DNA of 64,000 nt. It comes from Burkholderia sp. IMCC1007. Lineage in GTDB: Bacteria > Pseudomonadota > Gammaproteobacteria > Burkholderiales > Burkholderiaceae. Positions within the stretch are counted from its first letter, which is position 1, and the number at the start of each line of letters is the position of its first letter. Shown here one piece after another: positions 1 to 9,173 of this stretch. The stretch is taken from NCBI RefSeq assembly GCF_027257875.1, contig NZ_JAPVQY010000007.1, forward strand, positions 179,697 through 243,696, in the 5' to 3' direction. The notes under the pieces were generated by a model, which saw only the letters and a program-made list of their open reading frames with translations, had not been told where the DNA came from and did not search any database. A program made the translations under genes and the position numbers.

Positions 1-536
1 ATGCCGTACAGGCTTTCAGGTCGACCGTGTTTCAGCTCCAGTTCGACGGCGGCGATCGGGAGCGATTTCGATCCCGCGTCGATCGTCCCCTTGTCGAGCG
101 CAACCTCGATTTCATCGCCGGACGGCAAGTGCAGCGGTATAACCGTACGCGTGATCCGCGTGACGAACACGGGCTGGAGCCGCGATGCCGTCGCGTCGTC
201 GCGAATCAGCCTGCCCAAATCGTCATCCGCGGGAATCTCGGCCTGCAGCAGCGTCAGATCGGGGACGTCGCCGTCGACGGACATCTCGAACTCATCCCTG
301 TCGAACAGGCCGGCCTGTGTCGATCCTTCCCGCTTCAACGTCTGGATCCTGTCGTTGCCGACCGCGCGTACTCGCAGCGAAGCCGCGCAGCGGTGAAATG
401 CATGCGCAGCCGTATCGAAGTATGTGCTCGTTAGCAGTTGACGTGCCTGTGCGCCGTCGGCGTGCGCGAGCAATGGTGCGCGACGAATCTTGTCCAGATC
501 CCTGCCGGAAACCCGTAGCTTCAACTCTCGTTCCAT
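1..536 (-). CDS. CYTH-domain inorganic triphosphatase, N-terminal part (runs off left edge)
   Basis: The minus-strand frame is open from an ATG at 536 to the window edge (178 codons). The protein begins with MERELKLRV, which contains the ExExK signature (E2, E4, K6) of the CYTH fold. It continues with typical CYTH strands such as the YFDT motif, RVRAVG, QTLKREG, RDEFEM and an 'AVELELKHG' strand. CYTH enzymes hydrolyse inorganic triphosphate using acidic and basic side chains lining a tunnel. A good ribosome site (GGAGG) lies just before the ATG. The C-terminus, including any CHAD domain, is outside the window. Family assignment is from motifs; substrate is inferred. Confidence 0.85.
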   Translation of the reverse strand, partial: MERELKLRVSGRDLDKIRRAPLLAHADGAQARQLLTSTYFDTAAHAFHRCAASLRVRAVGNDRIQTLKREGSTQAGLFDRDEFEMSVDGDVPDLTLLQAEIPADDDLGRLIRDDATASRLQPVFVTRITRTVIPLHLPSGDEIEVALDKGTIDAGSKSLPIAAVELELKHGRPESLYG

Positions 537-717
537 ACCGCCTCCGATGTCGCGCATGACTATCAGACTACACCGGATCGACGAGGTTGCCGACGCCGGC
601 CGAGTCACGCGTGCGCGTCGATCGCATGCGCGCACCGGGCGCGACTTCGTGCGCCGAATCGTCCCCTTTCCGTTGCACGCGCACACGCACGCGCTCGCCG
701 GCGATGGCGATGCGTTC

Positions 718-2496
718 TCACCCCGGGGCTTCGTCTTCCCAGTCGTGCCACTCGATCCGATGCGTTTTCAGATACCCGCTTACCGCCTCGCCGATCGTCG
801 GAAAGAAGTTGTCGTCGCCGAACATGCTCAACATCCCGTAATGCTTGAGGCTATCCTTCACGGGGCCTTTCAGTTCCGCGAAGATCAGCCTGACCTGCCG
901 CGCCGCCAGCTCGCCGTGCAGCCGTTCGAGTACATCGGCGGCCGTGAGATCGATATCGGTCACGGGCTCCGCTGCGATGACGATCCAGCGCGCCGGCTCG
1001 GGCGACTCGTCGACGGCACGCAGCACGCGCTCGCGAAAGATCTCACCATTGGCGAAAAAGAGCGGGGCATCCCAGCGCAGCAGCACGAGCCCGGGCACGC
1101 GCCGCGCTTCCGGATGGCGCGACACGTCGTGATAGCCCTTCCTGCCGTCGACCCGTCCGAGGACGGCGTCGTAAGGCCGCCACGCGCGCCACAGAAACGC
1201 CAGCACGGTGAGCAGAAGCGCGAGTGCAATGCCGTTCACGACACCGAGGCCCGCGACGCCGGCGAAGCACGCCACCGCCAGCACGAACTCGATTTTGCGC
1301 AGCCGATAAAGCCGTACGATGCCGCGCACCTCGATCATGTTGATGCATGCCGCAATCACGACGGCGGCCAGTGCGGATTGCGGCGTGTGCGACAGCGCGT
1401 GCGGCGCGAACAGGAGCAGCGCGGCAACGACGGCGGCAGCCACCACACCCGTCGCCTGCGTCTTCGCGCCCGCCGCCTCCGCGACGGGCGTGCGGGAACT
1501 GCTCGCGCTCACCGCGAACCCTTGCACCAGGCCGGCGGCGAGGTTCGACAGCCCGAGCGCGATGCATTCCTGGTTCCGGTCCACGCGCGTGTCGTTGCGC
1601 AATTCGTAGGTACGGGACAGCACGCTGATGTCCGTGAACGAAACGAGCGCGATCGCCGCTGCGCTGCCCGCGAGATGCAGCCAGTCGGCGACGCTCACTT
1701 GCGGGATGCGCGGCACGGGCAGCCCTTGCGGAACTGCGCCGACAGTCGCGACGCCGGCGCGCCGGGACAGATCGAACCACATCACCGCCACCGTCGCGGC
1801 CGCCACGGCGAGCAGCACGCCCGGCACCTTGGGCCAGAGTCGCTTGCAGACGAGTATCAGCACGAGTGCGGCGAGGCCGAGTGCGAGCGACGTCGCATTG
1901 ACCTTCGACGCCGCGATGCCTTCGACGACGTCGCGCACCTGCTCGACGAACGATTCGCCCTTGCCCTTGTACCCAAGCAGCTTGGGCAACTGTCCGATGC
2001 TGATCGTCAGCATGATGCCGTTCAGAAAACCGTACCGGATGGGCAGCGACAGAAGCTCGGTGACGAATCCGAGCCTGAGCGCGCCGACCGCGATGCAGAT
2101 CGCGCCCGACAGCACCGCGAGCGCGCCGGCCAGGGCCAGTGCTTGCGCGGCGTTGCCGTGCGCGACCGGCACGATGCTGGCGGCGATCAACGCGACCAGC
2201 GCGGAGTCGGGGCCGAGCACGAGGATGCGGCTCGGGCCGAACAGCGCATACGCCAGCATCGCGGCGAACGATGCATAGAGCCCGTTGACGGCGGGCAGGC
2301 CGGCCGCTTCGGAGTACGCCATGCCGGCGGGCACGAGGACGGCACTGAGCGCGACGCCGGCGAGCAGATCGTGCGGCAGCCACGGCAATCGATAGCCACG
2401 CACGACGGCGAGTCCGTTGATCCACCGCAGCGGGCCGGCGGCGGGCTGGCGGGGCGGTTGGGCCGTGTGCCGGCGGGCACGGCTTTTGATGTTCAT
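718..2496 (-). CDS. SulP-family anion transporter with C-terminal STAS domain
   Basis: The 592-residue protein has about 60 soluble residues, then many hydrophobic helices typical of SulP permeases, including 'LVPAGMAYSEAAGLP' and 'LYASFAAMLAYALFG' near the N-terminus and 'VLGPDSALVALIAAS' after them. A STAS domain occupies roughly residues 450-570 and has the 'DIDLTAADVLERLHGELA' type of switch region. SulP proteins move sulfate, bicarbonate or dicarboxylates across the inner membrane. The substrate cannot be read from sequence, and no sulfur-assimilation genes are adjacent. The ATG used has no clear ribosome site. A later start near residue 24 would still leave all helices intact. Confidence 0.88.
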   Translation of the reverse strand: MNIKSRARRHTAQPPRQPAAGPLRWINGLAVVRGYRLPWLPHDLLAGVALSAVLVPAGMAYSEAAGLPAVNGLYASFAAMLAYALFGPSRILVLGPDSALVALIAASIVPVAHGNAAQALALAGALAVLSGAICIAVGALRLGFVTELLSLPIRYGFLNGIMLTISIGQLPKLLGYKGKGESFVEQVRDVVEGIAASKVNATSLALGLAALVLILVCKRLWPKVPGVLLAVAAATVAVMWFDLSRRAGVATVGAVPQGLPVPRIPQVSVADWLHLAGSAAAIALVSFTDISVLSRTYELRNDTRVDRNQECIALGLSNLAAGLVQGFAVSASSSRTPVAEAAGAKTQATGVVAAAVVAALLLFAPHALSHTPQSALAAVVIAACINMIEVRGIVRLYRLRKIEFVLAVACFAGVAGLGVVNGIALALLLTVLAFLWRAWRPYDAVLGRVDGRKGYHDVSRHPEARRVPGLVLLRWDAPLFFANGEIFRERVLRAVDESPEPARWIVIAAEPVTDIDLTAADVLERLHGELAARQVRLIFAELKGPVKDSLKHYGMLSMFGDDNFFPTIGEAVSGYLKTHRIEWHDWEDEAPG

Positions 2497-2694
2497 CGCA
2501 GGGCATCAAGAAATCCGGGCGAATCGTTCGCCACGTCCGCCCGTGCCGTTCAGATTACGTTCGCATGTCGTCGGAGCGCAAGCGCGGTTTCACGATGTTG
2601 CGTTTCGACGCGCCGGCCTCGAACCCGCGGGCGCGCCGGGCGCCGACGCGATCGTTCAGGACCGCCTCCGCGCCCGGCATGCGTCGCGCTGCGT

Positions 2695-3459
2695 TCAGAT
2701 CTGCTGCTGGCCGCCGTCGACGAACAGTTCGATCCCGTTCACGAAGCTCGCGTCGTCCGACGCGAGGAACAGCGCCGCCCCTGCGATCTCCTCCGGCTCG
2801 CCGAGGCGCCCCATCGGGATCAGCGAAGCCAGGTAATCGGCGAGACCTTGCCGTTGCGCATCGTCCTGACCGGCGAGGTCGAGCAGGCCCGGCGTGCGGG
2901 TCGCGCCCGGGCTGATGGTGTTCACGCGGATGCGGCGTTCCTTCAGATCGAGAATCCAGCTGCGTGCAAACGCGCGCACCGCCGCCTTCGAAGCCGAATA
3001 CACGCTGAATGCCGCGGTGCCCGCGCTGCCGGCCGTCGAGCCGGCGAGGATCACCGATGCGCCGTCGGCGAGCAGCGGCAGCGCCTTTTGCACCGTGAAC
3101 AGCACGGCTTTCACGTTGCGGTTGAAGGTGTCGTCGAAGTGCGCTTCCGTGATGCTGCCGAACGGCAGCATCGACCCGCCGCCGGCGTTCGCGAACAGCA
3201 CGTCGAGGCGCCCCTGTTCTTCGTTGATCTGCGCATACAGCGCGTCGAGTTCGTCAAGCTTCGTGGAGTCGACGCGCACGCCCGTCGCGTTGCCGCCCGC
3301 TGCGCGGATCGCGTCGACCGCGGCAGCGAGTTCGGCCTGACGGCGGCCGGTGATGTACACGTGTGCGCCCTCGGCGGCGAAGCGCTGTGCGGTGGCGAGG
3401 CCGATGCCGCTGGTTGCGCCGGTGACGAGTGCGATCTTGTTGTCGAGCTTGCGTGCCAT
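2695..3459 (-). CDS. SDR-family NAD(P)-dependent oxidoreductase
   Basis: The 254-residue classical short-chain dehydrogenase starts [20 protein letters not shown], giving the TGxxxGxG cofactor loop near residues 14-20. An NAG motif (FANAGGG), a catalytic Ser region ([11 protein letters not shown]), YSASK (Tyr and Lys) and an ISPGATRTP segment follow. The C-terminus has [13 protein letters not shown] chose the ATG at 3459 because AGGAG lies 7 bases upstream; a longer frame has no such site. It is transcribed divergently from the LysR gene at 3601, which is the likely regulator. The substrate is unknown. Confidence 0.9.
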   Translation of the reverse strand: MARKLDNKIALVTGATSGIGLATAQRFAAEGAHVYITGRRQAELAAAVDAIRAAGGNATGVRVDSTKLDELDALYAQINEEQGRLDVLFANAGGGSMLPFGSITEAHFDDTFNRNVKAVLFTVQKALPLLADGASVILAGSTAGSAGTAAFSVYSASKAAVRAFARSWILDLKERRIRVNTISPGATRTPGLLDLAGQDDAQRQGLADYLASLIPMGRLGEPEEIAGAALFLASDDASFVNGIELFVDGGQQQI

Positions 3460-3600
3460 GGTGTTGCTCCTTTGGTTCGGTACGTGGATGACGGTGTTCG
3501 GTGTCGCGTGCTGCGATGTAAGGAGAATATCGACGCAGCCTTCTTTTCGAAATAGAATTGATCGCAATCAAACGTTGCAAAAATGAAAAGATGAGGGGAA

Positions 3601-4518
3601 ATGGCCAAGCTGCCTGACTTCGAAGGGCTCGCGATGTTCGCGAAGGTTGCCGAGGAGGGCTCGTTCGCGGCCGCGGCGCGCACGATGGGCGTGTCCGTGG
3701 CGACGGTTTCGCGCGGCGTCGCGCGCCTGGAAGACCGCCTCGGCGGCAGGCTGTTCAACCGGACTTCGCGGCAACTCGCGCTCACCGAATTCGGCAGGAC
3801 GATCTGTGAAAAGGCCGGCGAGGTGTACCGCCACGCTGAAGAAGCCGAAAACACCGCGCGCGAGATGGCCGTGCAACCGCGCGGGCTCGTGCGCGTCGCC
3901 GTGCCGATGTCGTTCGGGTTGCGTTGGGTCGCACCGCTGCTGCCGGGTTTCTTTCATGCGTATCCGGAGGTGTCGATCGACCTGCATCTGTCGGATACTT
4001 CCGTCGACCTGATCGCGGACGGTTTCGATGCGGCATTGCGGATCGCCGCGTTGCCGGATTCATCGCTGGTCGCGCGGCGGTTGTGCGCGGTCACGCAATA
4101 CGTGGTGGCGTCGCCGGACTATCTGAAGCGCGAAGGGCGGCCCGCGCATCCGCGCGAGCTGGCGGAGCGGCCGTGCCTGTCGTACGCGTTTCGTGCGCAT
4201 AGCGATGTGTGGCGCTTCACGAACGACGCGGGCGACGAGGAGCCCGTCATGCCGAACGGTCCGCTGCGCGTGACGAATGCCGATGCGTTGCTGCCGACGC
4301 TGCTCGCGGGGCTGGCGATCGCCGAACTGCCCGAGTTCATCGCCGGCGAATACCTCGCCGATGGCCGTCTTGAAACGATCCTGACCGACTGGTCGCTGAC
4401 GAACGGCGGCCTCTATTTCGTCACGCCGTCCGCGCGCGCACGTCCGGCGAAGGTGGCTGCACTGTCCGACTACTTCGCCGAACACCTGTCCGATCCGTCG
4501 TGGCGATGGCCGAAGTGA
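3601..4518 (+). CDS. LysR-family transcriptional regulator
   Basis: The 305-residue protein has an N-terminal winged helix-turn-helix (residues about 6-65: 'FAKVAEEGSFAAAARTMGVS', then 'RLEDRLGGRLFNRTSRQLALTE') and a LysR substrate-binding domain (from about 95, 'LVRVAVPMSFGLRWVAPLLP'). It is of the AaeR/DsdC-like subgroup often found beside quinone or SDR reductases. GAGGGG precedes the ATG. It is divergent from the SDR gene at 3459, with about 140 bp between the two starts, the classic layout for a regulator acting on its neighbour. Confidence 0.9.
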   Translation: MAKLPDFEGLAMFAKVAEEGSFAAAARTMGVSVATVSRGVARLEDRLGGRLFNRTSRQLALTEFGRTICEKAGEVYRHAEEAENTAREMAVQPRGLVRVAVPMSFGLRWVAPLLPGFFHAYPEVSIDLHLSDTSVDLIADGFDAALRIAALPDSSLVARRLCAVTQYVVASPDYLKREGRPAHPRELAERPCLSYAFRAHSDVWRFTNDAGDEEPVMPNGPLRVTNADALLPTLLAGLAIAELPEFIAGEYLADGRLETILTDWSLTNGGLYFVTPSARARPAKVAALSDYFAEHLSDPSWRWPK

Positions 4519-4724
4519 CCGGTCGGCCGCGAGTCCGCCATCGGTTCGCCGGGCAGATGTGTCGTTCCGAACGTGTTGCACATCGGCTTCCCGTGCAAGG
4601 GCGCGGCTTGTGCGGTCATGCGCATGCCGCGCACCGCGCATCTCAGGTCGATTTCGTGGGCGTCGATCATCGTCGAAGCAGCCCACGGATCTGCCGCGAC
4701 GGCGCGCTCTATTTGGTCCCGCAA
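4470..4724 (-). CDS. Possible small protein, BON-like (weak)
   Basis: An 84-residue frame follows, and overlaps by 16 bases, the stop of the upstream minus-strand gene at 4709. It would use a TTG start. Its first 35 residues (MRDQIERAVAADPWAASTMI, then DAHEIDLRCAVRG) have the spacing of a BON domain: helix, then a strand ending in a small-residue turn. Codon third positions there are GC-rich. The 3' end lies antisense to the LysR gene, and the C-terminal half looks unstructured. It could be chance. Confidence 0.25.
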   Translation of the reverse strand: MRDQIERAVAADPWAASTMIDAHEIDLRCAVRGMRMTAQAAPLHGKPMCNTFGTTHLPGEPMADSRPTGHFGHRHDGSDRCSAK

Positions 4725-5407
4725 TCGTCCGCCGCGCGGAACGCGGCCCGCACCTCGCTCACCGTCTGGTCAGGCGCCTGCAGATGCGGAAAGTGGCCGA
4801 GCCCCGACAGGATCGAGATCTTCATACCGTTACGGTTCGCGTACTCGATGCCCATTTCCTTCTTGATGTAGATATCCTTCTCGCCCCACACGACCTTCAC
4901 GGGGACTTTCAGCTGCGCCATATTGGCTTCGAAGTAATCCTGGTCTCGCGTGAAACGCGCGTAGTAGTGGAAGAATGCATCCGCCGCCGTCACGTCGCCG
5001 TCCCACCCTTGCGCCATATCATCCGTGAATTTGCTCAATGGCTTCAGTGGGCCGATCGGCAGTAGCGAGAACGTCATCAGGTGCGCCTGTCCCAACGGCA
5101 ATGCGTCCAGCATTTCATGGGCCTCGCCGACGTCGGTCACGTTCAGGATGAACGCCACCCCGGCGCGGTCTTGCAGCGAATACCACTGCTCGATCTTGCC
5201 CTCGAGATACAGCTGGGCCGTCTCGCGCGCTTCGATCGGAAGAATGGTTTGGACGCGTTGCATGTCCGTACCCGGCGGAAAGGTGCCAATCGCCAGTATC
5301 TTCGTGGTGGGCGTGGTTGGCATCGGTGCTGAATGGGCCATGGAGACTCCTGCGGTAGCGAGCAGCAAGAAGGCTGTCGTCAATTCAAGAAGAGGGCGTG
5401 TCATCAT
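4709..5407 (-). CDS. Exported fusion: muconolactone-isomerase-like domain joined to an alpha/beta-hydrolase C-terminal piece
   Basis: The 232-residue protein starts with a signal peptide (residues about 1-28, cleavable at AHSA). Residues 36-125 resemble the dimeric ferredoxin-like fold of muconolactone isomerase / YciI-like proteins (strand KILAIGTFP, helix, then AGVAFILNVTDVGEA). Residues 126-232 instead match the last third of an alpha/beta hydrolase: the acid region VVWGEKD at 172-178 and a catalytic-His-like segment GLGHFPHL with His 205. There is no nucleophile elbow or oxyanion loop, so hydrolysis looks impossible. The start codon (MMTRPLL) overlaps the preceding gene by 23 bases and has no good ribosome site, suggesting translational coupling. 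Possibly the product of a deletion joining two genes. Confidence 0.7.
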   Translation of the reverse strand: MMTRPLLELTTAFLLLATAGVSMAHSAPMPTTPTTKILAIGTFPPGTDMQRVQTILPIEARETAQLYLEGKIEQWYSLQDRAGVAFILNVTDVGEAHEMLDALPLGQAHLMTFSLLPIGPLKPLSKFTDDMAQGWDGDVTAADAFFHYYARFTRDQDYFEANMAQLKVPVKVVWGEKDIYIKKEMGIEYANRNGMKISILSGLGHFPHLQAPDQTVSEVRAAFRAADDCGTK

Positions 5408-5861
5408 GCGACGCCGGGCGGGCCGGTGGCACGGATGCCGTGTGCAGCGCGGCGGCTTCCGATTCCGACAGATAGAAAGCGCGGAAGCGCTCATCGACGC
5501 GCTCGCGCATCGATGCCGAGAACAGCAGCGCTGCATCGAGCGGACGGTGATTGATGACGACGGGATCCGTCTGGCCCTGATCATTCATGTGAGCGACGAC
5601 GACGGTCTCGATCGGCACGCCCCGGATGCTTGACCGATAGGATTCCAGATAAAGATGGCTTCCGACCATGCCCTTGTACGCATGCTGCTGGAATTCGTAG
5701 AGCGAGACCGCATGCTTGATCACGGAGAGAATGTCGGCTCGCCCGTCGATCGGGCGCTTCAGCACGGTGGCTTCCAGCGTCGCGTTGTCGGCGAGGGTCG
5801 CGAGCCACAGCGGCGGAGCGTCAGCGGGCGTCATCGCGAGGGCCGTGTCATTGAATTTCAT
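5385..5861 (-). CDS. NTF2-like / SnoaL-type small protein
   Basis: The 158-residue protein starts MKFNDTALA, with AAGGAG 8 bases before the ATG at 5861. The central part (an ADILSVIKHAVSLYEFQ helix, then GSHLYLESYRSS, IETVVVAHMNDQGQ and DPVVINHRPLD strands) has the cone-shaped NTF2-like layout used by polyketide cyclases and ketosteroid isomerases. It lies 5 bases downstream of the tautomerase gene and overlaps the following fusion gene, so the three form one operon. Function is unknown; isomerisation or binding of a small carbonyl compound is an inference from the fold and neighbours. Confidence 0.7.
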   Translation of the reverse strand: MKFNDTALAMTPADAPPLWLATLADNATLEATVLKRPIDGRADILSVIKHAVSLYEFQQHAYKGMVGSHLYLESYRSSIRGVPIETVVVAHMNDQGQTDPVVINHRPLDAALLFSASMRERVDERFRAFYLSESEAAALHTASVPPARPASHDDTPSS

Positions 5862-5866
5862 GCTGG

Positions 5867-6394
5867 TTACTCCTTGCCCGCATTCGCTGCATCGAGCGCG
5901 GCTGCCAGCGCAATGCGCGCTTTCTGCCGGCGCCGCCGCGCAAGACGCTCGACGCCGGCGCCACGCTCGGCTTCGCCCGCGAGCAGCGCGTGGATATCGG
6001 GCAGCGTCCAGATCGCGCCGCGGGTGCCCCACGCGCCGTCCGGTATTTCGGTCGGGAAAACCCACACGCGCGGCGCGACATCGTCGAACGGGCGGTTTTC
6101 CGCGCGCGCCACGGCATCCGTGACGTTTCTGACGAGCGAGCGGCGCGATTCGTCGGTGTATTGTCCTTCGGGCACCGAAGGAATGATCCGGTAGCGCACC
6201 GTATCGGCACGCTCGCCGCCGATGTAGATCGCGGCCGGTCGGTGCAGGTGAACCACGGTGACGCGCTGAACCAGCGGGTTCGCGGGATCGTACCCTTCCG
6301 CCCGGATCAGGATGTCGGTCAGCTCCCTGACGAGGCGCGCCTCACCGTCGGGTGTCAATGCGTGTTCGGGCCACATGGCGTCGATCATCGGCAT
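5867..6394 (-). CDS. Tautomerase-superfamily protein (4-oxalocrotonate tautomerase type)
   Basis: The 175-residue protein begins MPMID, so processing would expose Pro as the N-terminal residue, the catalytic base of this superfamily. Two beta-alpha-beta units can be seen (residues about 1-60 and 75-130, the latter beginning RYRIIPSVPEGQ). The C-terminus is an Arg-rich helix. AGGAG lies 6 bases upstream of the ATG. It is the first gene of a three-gene set and is divergent from the GlxA-type regulator at 6499. The substrate is not predictable. Confidence 0.78.
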   Translation of the reverse strand: MPMIDAMWPEHALTPDGEARLVRELTDILIRAEGYDPANPLVQRVTVVHLHRPAAIYIGGERADTVRYRIIPSVPEGQYTDESRRSLVRNVTDAVARAENRPFDDVAPRVWVFPTEIPDGAWGTRGAIWTLPDIHALLAGEAERGAGVERLARRRRQKARIALAAALDAANAGKE

Positions 6395-6498
6395 GGCGTA
6401 CTCCTGTTTTCAGTTGATTGGATGTCGCCATCGTCGCGGTTTACTCGCACGCCAGAAAGTGGCAGCATCGCCACTATTCGAGGAAATTCGGACATGCC

Positions 6499-7536
6499 AT
6501 GGCAATCATCCGCATCTGGGTCTACGACGGCATTCTCGCGTCCGGCGTCGCGGGCCCGGTGGACGTATTCAGTGCCGCGAACCAGTTCCATGCGCGCAGG
6601 GCGGCGCCGGGCACGCCATCCGCGCCGATGTTCGTATGGCGCGTGGAGTCGCTTGACGGGCTGCCCGTCAAGGCGGCGTCAGGTCAGATCATTCCTGTCG
6701 ACGGCAAGATCGACCCGCGCAAACGCGCGGATGCGGTGCTGCTGACGGCGCCGTTCTTTTCGCAGATCGACGCGTTCATCGGACGTCGCGAGCAGTTGAA
6801 TGAACTGACTTCCGCGCTCAGACGCCAACGCAAGGCAGGCGCGATGCTCGCCGCCTATTGCACAGCCAACTATCTGCTTGCCGAGGCAGGCCTGCTGGAT
6901 GGCCGCGCTGCGACGACGCACTGGGCCAGAGCGGCGGATTTCGCGCGCCGCTATCCGCGTGTGGAGGTCCGCGCGAGCGAACTGCTGCTCGCGCAAGACG
7001 GAATCATCTCGGGCGGCTCCGTGACGTCCTATCTGAATCTCGCCGTGCACCTCGTCGAGGCATGCGCCGGTGAAGCGCTTGCGACGATGACCGCAAAGGC
7101 GCTATTGATCGACATGAACCGGACCTCGCAGGCGTCCTTTGCCACGCTTGTCGACGAACACGGCCATACCGATACGCTCGTCGCGCCCGCCCAGCAGCGG
7201 ATGGAAGCGACCTTGCAGCAAGGATTCCGGCTCGGCGATCTGGCGGCATCGCTGGCCGTCAGCGAACGCACGCTCAATCGTCGGTTCAAGGAAGCCGTCG
7301 GGCTCGCGCCGTTGACGTATCTGCAGAATCTGAGGGTCGAGGTGGCGAAGCGTCTGCTGGAAACGCGGCCGATCGGGCTCGAAGACGTGAGTCAGCGCGT
7401 GGGGTATGGCGATGTGAGCACGTTCCGGCAGTTGTTCAAGCGCAAGACGGGGCTGTCGCCGAGCGAATATCAGCTGCAGTTTGCGCGTGCGGCGGCGAAG
7501 CGCACCGAAGCCGAGCCAGGCGATCGACGTGGTTGA
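6499..7536 (+). CDS. GlxA-family AraC-type regulator (DJ-1/PfpI-like sensor plus HTH)
   Basis: The 345-residue protein begins MAIIRIWVYDGILASGVAGP, the start of a DJ-1/PfpI-like domain (to about residue 185) with the AAYCTANYLLAEAGLLDGR nucleophile-elbow region. It ends with a double helix-turn-helix AraC domain (about 230-330: 'LGDLAASLAVSERTLNRRFK', then 'VSQRVGYGDVSTFRQLFKR'). I prefer the ATG at 6499; a longer frame from 6418 has no DJ-1 homology. It is divergent from the tautomerase operon, which it probably controls. Confidence 0.88.
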   Translation: MAIIRIWVYDGILASGVAGPVDVFSAANQFHARRAAPGTPSAPMFVWRVESLDGLPVKAASGQIIPVDGKIDPRKRADAVLLTAPFFSQIDAFIGRREQLNELTSALRRQRKAGAMLAAYCTANYLLAEAGLLDGRAATTHWARAADFARRYPRVEVRASELLLAQDGIISGGSVTSYLNLAVHLVEACAGEALATMTAKALLIDMNRTSQASFATLVDEHGHTDTLVAPAQQRMEATLQQGFRLGDLAASLAVSERTLNRRFKEAVGLAPLTYLQNLRVEVAKRLLETRPIGLEDVSQRVGYGDVSTFRQLFKRKTGLSPSEYQLQFARAAAKRTEAEPGDRRG

Positions 7537-7624
7537 CGCATCGCGGCTGCCCGCAAATTGTCAGTTATCAGAGGCCTCACTGTCGACTCGAGCGACGGAC
7601 TCCGCCCCGAGACGAAGCCACTGT

Positions 7625-9112
7625 TCAGGCCGGAATCGCCATCAGCGCGGGCAGCTTCGACACGTCGGGTTGTTCGTCGAGATCCCACAGCCAGTCCGTG
7701 ACGCGGCGCGTCTGTGCCGAGCTCCAGTAGCCGCGCACGCATTTGCCGAACTTGGTTTCGAAATCCGTGCGCGTCATCGGGTGACGCGGGAAGCCCGGCA
7801 GGTCGTCGATCTCCCTCGAGAAACGGCGGCCGTCGTCGGTCACGGCAGTCACGCGGTTCGGCGCGTATTGCGGGTAGCGCGCGGTCAACTCCGGCGCCTC
7901 GACGACCGTGATCCGTTCGATCAACGCGCGCAGCTTCGGGTCGCGCAACGCCGCCGGCGTGTAGCTCACGGTCGTGATGTCGCCATCGATCATCGCGCGC
8001 GCGACGATGTACGGCAGGCTGTGATCGGCGGTCTCGCTCGTCTCCGGCGCCCACTTCTGCCGGTCCTTGCCGGCGGTGACGTAACCGACGCGCGTCGTCG
8101 CGACCTCGATGCTGCGGATGCGCGACACGTCGCCGATCTTCGCTGCGACGTCGATGGCCGCGGGGATGGCCGTCTGCGTGAGCCCCTGCGCCGGGTAGTA
8201 CTTCACGATGCAGTCGTTGATGCGAAAGCGCCCGCCGCGTCCGCCGAAGCCGGCGGGGTCGAGCGCGAATGTGCCCGACACCTGCCGGAAGAATCCGGCG
8301 TTGCCTTCGAAGATCGGTGACGGCCCCGTCAAGCCGTCGCGCGCGAGCATCGTCGCGAAGATCGCGTTGCGTGCGGCATCCGCGTCGGCGAGCGCTTTCC
8401 AGTTCGACAGTTCCTGGATCCGTGTCTGGTTGAGCGCCACGTGGCCGTCGAGCGCGAGATTGACGGCCTGCACGAGCTGCGGCCGTGTCAGCCCCATCAG
8501 CTTGCCGCCGGCGAGCGCGACCGCCGGCAGGGTGTAGCACGTGTGATCCCAGCCGCGCGGGCTGATGGCGGCCGCATCCATCAACCGGCAGTTGATCTCG
8601 TACGCGAGCGCGATCGCGAGTATCAGGTCGCGGCCGCTGCTGCGCTGTGCCTCGGCCACCGCGAGACACGGCGCGACGTTGTCGCTCGGATGCCCGGTCT
8701 CCTTGCCGGCATAGGCGTCGTTCAGGTCGAAGTAGCGCAGTGCGGCGCCGTTCGCGAAGGCCGCAAGGTCGGCGCTCGTGCGGCGCGTGGTGCCGATGAT
8801 CGTCGACGGCCCGCCGGTGGCCGCGAGCGCGACCTGTCTCGCGATGCGGACCGGGCCTTCGTCGTGAGCGGCGATCGCGCAGCCGAGCGCATCGAGGCAG
8901 TGCGACTTGACGGTCTCGATGGTGGCCGCGTCGAGGTCCGCGTAGCGAAGCGACGCGGCGTAGTCGGCGAGCTGGCCGGCAAGCGTGTCGGGCGAGCCGG
9001 CTGGCGTCGGGGCGGCCGCGGTCGCTGGCGCCGTTTGCGCGTGCGCGAGGCCGGGCAGGGCGGCCGCTGCGGCGGCGCCTGCGAAGGTCGACAGGAAGTG
9101 GCGTCGGTTCAT
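7625..9112 (-). CDS. MmgE/PrpD-family protein with twin-arginine signal
   Basis: The 495-residue protein begins MNRRHFLSTFAGAAAAAALP, a twin-arginine signal with a probable cut after AHAQ. The body is MmgE/PrpD: an all-helical domain ('HCLDALGCAIAAHDEGP', 'NGAALRYFDLNDAY', 'GHPSDNVAPCLAVAEA') and a lid domain containing 'INDCIVKYYPAQGLTQ'. The family includes 2-methylcitrate dehydratase, cis-aconitate decarboxylase and iminodisuccinate epimerase. Nearly all characterised members are cytosolic, so export is unusual. It lies downstream of a porin and a CitE-like lyase on the same strand, suggesting a role in using an organic acid. Confidence 0.88.
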   Translation of the reverse strand: MNRRHFLSTFAGAAAAAALPGLAHAQTAPATAAAPTPAGSPDTLAGQLADYAASLRYADLDAATIETVKSHCLDALGCAIAAHDEGPVRIARQVALAATGGPSTIIGTTRRTSADLAAFANGAALRYFDLNDAYAGKETGHPSDNVAPCLAVAEAQRSSGRDLILAIALAYEINCRLMDAAAISPRGWDHTCYTLPAVALAGGKLMGLTRPQLVQAVNLALDGHVALNQTRIQELSNWKALADADAARNAIFATMLARDGLTGPSPIFEGNAGFFRQVSGTFALDPAGFGGRGGRFRINDCIVKYYPAQGLTQTAIPAAIDVAAKIGDVSRIRSIEVATTRVGYVTAGKDRQKWAPETSETADHSLPYIVARAMIDGDITTVSYTPAALRDPKLRALIERITVVEAPELTARYPQYAPNRVTAVTDDGRRFSREIDDLPGFPRHPMTRTDFETKFGKCVRGYWSSAQTRRVTDWLWDLDEQPDVSKLPALMAIPA

Positions 9113-9173
9113 GCTGAAAATACTCCGGGAATTGAGCGGGATAACGGAAGGACAAGACGAATGCCGGCTCGCG

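Noticed and set aside
490..3555. A 1021-codon plus-strand open frame
   Set aside because: It is antisense to the SulP and SDR genes, is dominated by Arg/His/Asp as expected for a GC-rich shadow, and has no domain.
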